Shown one piece after another: positions 61,048-64,000 of a DNA stretch of 64,000 nt. Position 1 is the first letter of the stretch. Each line of letters opens with the position of its first letter. Position numbers and translations under genes: made by a program. Below the pieces are notes generated by a model, which saw only the letters and a list, made by a program, of their open reading frames with translations, ran no database searches and had not been told where the DNA came from. Location of the stretch: the NCBI GenBank assembly GCA_002381805.1, contig DFXZ01000003.1, forward strand, positions 186,001-250,000. The letters are read 5' to 3'. This DNA comes from Bdellovibrio sp. UBA4095. GTDB lineage: Bacteria; Bdellovibrionota; Bdellovibrionia; Bdellovibrionales; Bdellovibrionaceae.

Positions 61048-62833
61048 ACTTTTTGCTGAAGTGGTTTTCACCCGTTTTCCTGCACGGATACTTATTGTCC
61101 TCTGCTCCTTAGGCGCAGCAGTCTTGGGACTTTTGGGCCCTTTTTTTCAAAAAGAATTCGTCGATCGACTTACCGGAGCCGAGGGGCATCTGCATCTATG
61201 GCGGTTTGAATCACCGTTGGTTTACATCCTTCTGGCCTTTTTGGCTCTGATTGCCGGTCAATCTCTCTATCAAATCACCAGCTACCTCGCCGTCAAAGAA
61301 TCGCTTCTGATGCAAAGAATTTTTGCAAAACGAGTCTATGATAAAACCCTCCATCTGCAAGTAGACACAATGAGCGGTAAACCTGTCGGCGAAATTGTTT
61401 CGTTGTATGCGACTGACGTGCAGGGATCCACGGTCTTTTTGGACCAAACACTGCCCGCAGGCACAGCAACCTTTTTCCCATTGTTACTGGCCCCTTTTGC
61501 CATCGGGATGCTGTTCGATGTCCCACTTTGGCCGACCGTTCTCACGATGGCCTTCATCGTGGTTTTCAATACTCTGATGGCACTTCGGCAATCCCGTTTT
61601 TTCTTTAAGTTTAAACAACTGGCCGCTGAAAGAATCGGTCTGGTGAATGAATGGATTCAGAACATTCGCACGATTCGAATCTTAGGCTGGATTCGCCATT
61701 TTGAAAAAAATATTTTTGCCAAACGCACACAGGAAACCACCAATCGAGTTCACATGGTCACCAACGGCCAAGTGATGAACTCCGTCTCCTCGTCGATCAC
61801 GTTCCTTTTGAATGTGATTGCCCTTTCCTCTCTAGTTTTTTGGTCGAATCATCAAGCCACCAGCGGCGAGATTCTGGCGCTTTTGTGGATTCTTAGTGGT
61901 TTTTTAACCAGACCCTTCCGGCAAATGCCCTGGTTTTTTACATTTGCCTTCGACTCTTGGACCTCCCTTAAACGACTGGAAGATTTCTTCAGCTTAAAAA
62001 ACAATCAGACGGAAACCACAGAGACAGCCGTCGACAAGGCCGCACTTCAGCGAGACAAAAAATACTCCGTGCAGGTTCATGGCTTAAATCTTTCTGTAGG
62101 TAAAAGAAAAATTTTAAAAGATATCGATTTTTCTATTGAGCACGGAGAATTTGTCGCTATCGTGGGCGAAGTTGGTGCTGGCAAGTCGATGCTCTTACTT
62201 TCGCTACTGCGAGAGACCGGCGCCTCGTTTGACACCTACCGTTTGGGCGATAAAGACGCCCTCGAAGCTCCTATCGACGAAGTTCGCGAACATTTTTCTT
62301 ATGTCCCTCAAGAAGGCTTTATTATGAATGCCAGCCTTCGTGAAAACGTTGCTTTCATTTACGACATCGAAGCAGACCGAGATCCCCTGGTGGAAGAGTC
62401 CTTGAAGCTGGCTCAGTTTGATCTTAGTGCCGAGAAAGTCGAAAGTGGATTGAACACAGAAATCGGCGAACGCGGAGTCAATCTTTCTGGAGGTCAACGC
62501 CAGCGCGTCGGCCTTGCCCGTGTTCACTATCAAAGATCTTCGATCCTTCTGCTCGATGATTGCCTAAGTGCCGTGGATGTCGACACAGAACAAAAGCTTT
62601 TCGAGACGCTCTTATTAGGCGCCTGGAAAGAGCACACTCGTATTTTAGTGACCCATCGATTAAGCGCCCTTCATCGAGTAGATCGCATTCTTTTTATGGA
62701 AGACGGTAAAATCCTCGATGACGGTTCTTTCGAAGAACTGCTGGCACGAAATCCTAAATTCCGCGAGTATACGACCTCAGTGGCCCAAGAAGCGACAGAG
62801 AGAAAGGACAAGGTTGGCTATGTCGAAAGTTGA
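61040..62833 (+). CDS. ABC exporter half-transporter 1 (degenerate Walker B)
   Basis: Six membrane helices span about residues 15-305, followed by a nucleotide-binding domain with Walker A GEVGAGKS (376-383), Q-loop YVPQEGF, signature LSGGQ (482-486), Walker B ILLLDD and H-loop VTHR. The catalytic glutamate after Walker B is Asp (DDCLSAVD), like the first, degenerate site of ABCC-type transporters. The segment DVQGSTVFLDQ is also ABCC-like. It should pair with the next gene product as a heterodimer. The ATG at 61040 lies inside the oxygenase 3' end. The 597-residue length is normal for a half transporter. Confidence 0.92.
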   Translation: MNKLFAEVVFTRFPARILIVLCSLGAAVLGLLGPFFQKEFVDRLTGAEGHLHLWRFESPLVYILLAFLALIAGQSLYQITSYLAVKESLLMQRIFAKRVYDKTLHLQVDTMSGKPVGEIVSLYATDVQGSTVFLDQTLPAGTATFFPLLLAPFAIGMLFDVPLWPTVLTMAFIVVFNTLMALRQSRFFFKFKQLAAERIGLVNEWIQNIRTIRILGWIRHFEKNIFAKRTQETTNRVHMVTNGQVMNSVSSSITFLLNVIALSSLVFWSNHQATSGEILALLWILSGFLTRPFRQMPWFFTFAFDSWTSLKRLEDFFSLKNNQTETTETAVDKAALQRDKKYSVQVHGLNLSVGKRKILKDIDFSIEHGEFVAIVGEVGAGKSMLLLSLLRETGASFDTYRLGDKDALEAPIDEVREHFSYVPQEGFIMNASLRENVAFIYDIEADRDPLVEESLKLAQFDLSAEKVESGLNTEIGERGVNLSGGQRQRVGLARVHYQRSSILLLDDCLSAVDVDTEQKLFETLLLGAWKEHTRILVTHRLSALHRVDRILFMEDGKILDDGSFEELLARNPKFREYTTSVAQEATERKDKVGYVES

Positions 62834-64000
62834 TCCTCGTCCCAAATATCTTTCTGATGGCGACGTCAGAAAAGAGGGGGCTTTCAACAAAAGTCTTTTT
62901 CTAACTCTGCGTCTGGCTTACCAGCCTTTTTTAATTCGCATCTTTATTTACCTCTTTGTCGGCTTTTTAGGGCGGGGCTTGCTTCTTGGAAACACCAACA
63001 TTATCGGATTCTGGGTCGACAGTTTAAGCGGACAAGACACGCCCTTTCCTGGTTTCACCTCGCAAGACTTCGTGATGGTTTTGCTTTTCATGGCAATACT
63101 GGGATTTTTATGCACCTTTACATTCCGAGTTGCTTTTTCGCGGCTTTCAGCTAAGGCGATTTCTCGTCTTTACGATGAAGTGACCTTGCGAACATCGCGT
63201 TTGCCGATGGCGTTCTTTGATCAAACTCCAGCAGGGCGCATAATCACGCGTTTTTCGAGTGACTACGGAAATGTCTTTCGCTTGTTTGGTGGCCCTTTAG
63301 CCGAGTTTATTTCTATTATTTTTGATTTAACAATGATGGTGATCCTCATCACAGTCGCCAATCCCTACTATTTGATTTTTGTAGCTTTTACCGGAATCTT
63401 GAATTTCATCGTATACAAATTGAACCAAAAGAAACTTCGTTCTTCGCGAAGAGAACTTTCAGCTTCACGCTCTCCGAGTATCGCCCACTTCGCAGAAACC
63501 ACGCAGGGAGCCAGCACCATTCGTTCTTTCAGACGGGAGAAAATATTTGGAGCTCGCTTTGAGCGTTTGGATCGCTACTTCCTAAGTCAAAAGTTGAGCA
63601 CCACCAAACACCTGATGAGCTTTTCTTTACAAATGAGCAGCTTGACCAGTTTGCTGCTTCTCGTGACCGGGGTGTCATCTTATTTCATGATCGAAAAAGG
63701 TTGGGCAACGATCGGTTCAGTTGGTGTGGCATTCACCTTTATTGTTCTTTCAGGTAATACTGTGGGAATGTTTTTCGAGTGGCTCACGCAGTTTGAAGAA
63801 GCAATCATTGGTGTTGAAAGACTTGATCAGTACATGCGTATGGACCTGGAGCCGGGCGCGCACCTTCCTTCTTTTGCGCAATTTCCCACTGGGCATCCTC
63901 AGTACGCTCCTTCACTTGAGCAGTATCTGCGCCACCGGCGCTTGACTGAAGAAAAAAGCGCCTCGGTTCAGTTTAGAGATGTGTGGTTCCGCTATCGCAA
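62820..64000 (+). CDS. ABC exporter half-transporter 2 (3' end outside window)
   Basis: The ATG at 62820 overlaps the upstream stop by 14 bases, and the frame stays open to the window end. It encodes a transmembrane domain with the ABCC-like coupling motif PMAFFDQTPAGRIITRFSSD, followed by EEAIIGVERLDQYM and the first strand of the nucleotide-binding domain (VQFRDVWFRYR). Walker motifs are beyond base 64000. Order and sequence suggest it is the second half, expected to carry the consensus catalytic site. The frame is not closed by a stop inside the window. Confidence 0.88.
   Translation, partial: MSKVDPRPKYLSDGDVRKEGAFNKSLFLTLRLAYQPFLIRIFIYLFVGFLGRGLLLGNTNIIGFWVDSLSGQDTPFPGFTSQDFVMVLLFMAILGFLCTFTFRVAFSRLSAKAISRLYDEVTLRTSRLPMAFFDQTPAGRIITRFSSDYGNVFRLFGGPLAEFISIIFDLTMMVILITVANPYYLIFVAFTGILNFIVYKLNQKKLRSSRRELSASRSPSIAHFAETTQGASTIRSFRREKIFGARFERLDRYFLSQKLSTTKHLMSFSLQMSSLTSLLLLVTGVSSYFMIEKGWATIGSVGVAFTFIVLSGNTVGMFFEWLTQFEEAIIGVERLDQYMRMDLEPGAHLPSFAQFPTGHPQYAPSLEQYLRHRRLTEEKSASVQFRDVWFRYR

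Overview
The window looks like a chromosomal segment of a Bdellovibrio-type predatory bacterium (Bdellovibrionota). This is inferred from the gene content: an alternative complex III locus with System II cytochrome c maturation, a long type II secretion (T2SS) operon with a Bdellovibrio-style gspN and a PilM-like gspL, many lipoproteins with a shared SFQNC motif, several small outer-membrane barrels, and a rel-rpoZ-gmk-yicC-miaA-mutL housekeeping block. No rRNA, tRNA, insertion sequence, phage or CRISPR array was seen. Coding density is high and base composition looks even, so there is no obvious sign of recent horizontal transfer.

Layout. 1-3936 (minus): resB, ccsA, then actA and the first codons of actB, so cytochrome c maturation sits directly upstream of a quinol-oxidising alternative complex III. 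4027-6636: an N-formylglutamate amidohydrolase divergent from a cobalamin adenosyltransferase/GNAT-like pair. 6660-14325: a chemoreceptor gene divergent from a hybrid kinase - CheR - hybrid kinase operon. 14337-16329 (minus): a GH5 lipoprotein and an unknown protein. 16490-29756 (plus): the T2SS operon gspC, D, E, F, G, H, I, J, K, L, M, N, mostly coupled by short overlaps, followed by ssb with a clear terminator. 30450-36091: a lipoprotein, an outer-membrane protein, a collagen-like lipoprotein, a second larger GH5 enzyme with a domain inserted in its barrel, and a small secreted protein. 36110-45708 (minus): sensor kinase, rel, rpoZ, gmk, yicC, miaA, mutL. 45792-51954: SH3-barrel protein, polyprenol-phosphate glycosyltransferase, VOC protein, pepN, folE, PilZ membrane protein. 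52034-58877: a run of envelope proteins: a mono-haem barrel, a small barrel, YceI, a lectin-cytochrome lipoprotein, a paralogue of the earlier outer-membrane protein, a protein resembling the BPI/LBP (TULIP) lipid-binding fold, and its coupled partner. 58878-64000: a Tat-exported amine oxidase, and a 2-oxoglutarate/iron oxygenase coupled to two ABC exporter half-transporters, the second running off the window.

How the parts may work together. The T2SS would move folded periplasmic enzymes outward. The two GH5 enzymes, the collagen-like protein and the other signal-peptide proteins are plausible exported or surface partners, but nothing in the sequence proves which are substrates. The redox proteins (ActA/ActB, the mono-haem barrel, the lectin-cytochrome lipoprotein) depend on ResB/CcsA for haem attachment. 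The most unusual items are the two-lobed BPI/TULIP-like protein with its coupled partner, the GH5 enzyme with a beta-sandwich inserted between its two catalytic glutamates, the haem-bearing barrel, and the hydroxylase plus asymmetric ABCC-like exporter operon.
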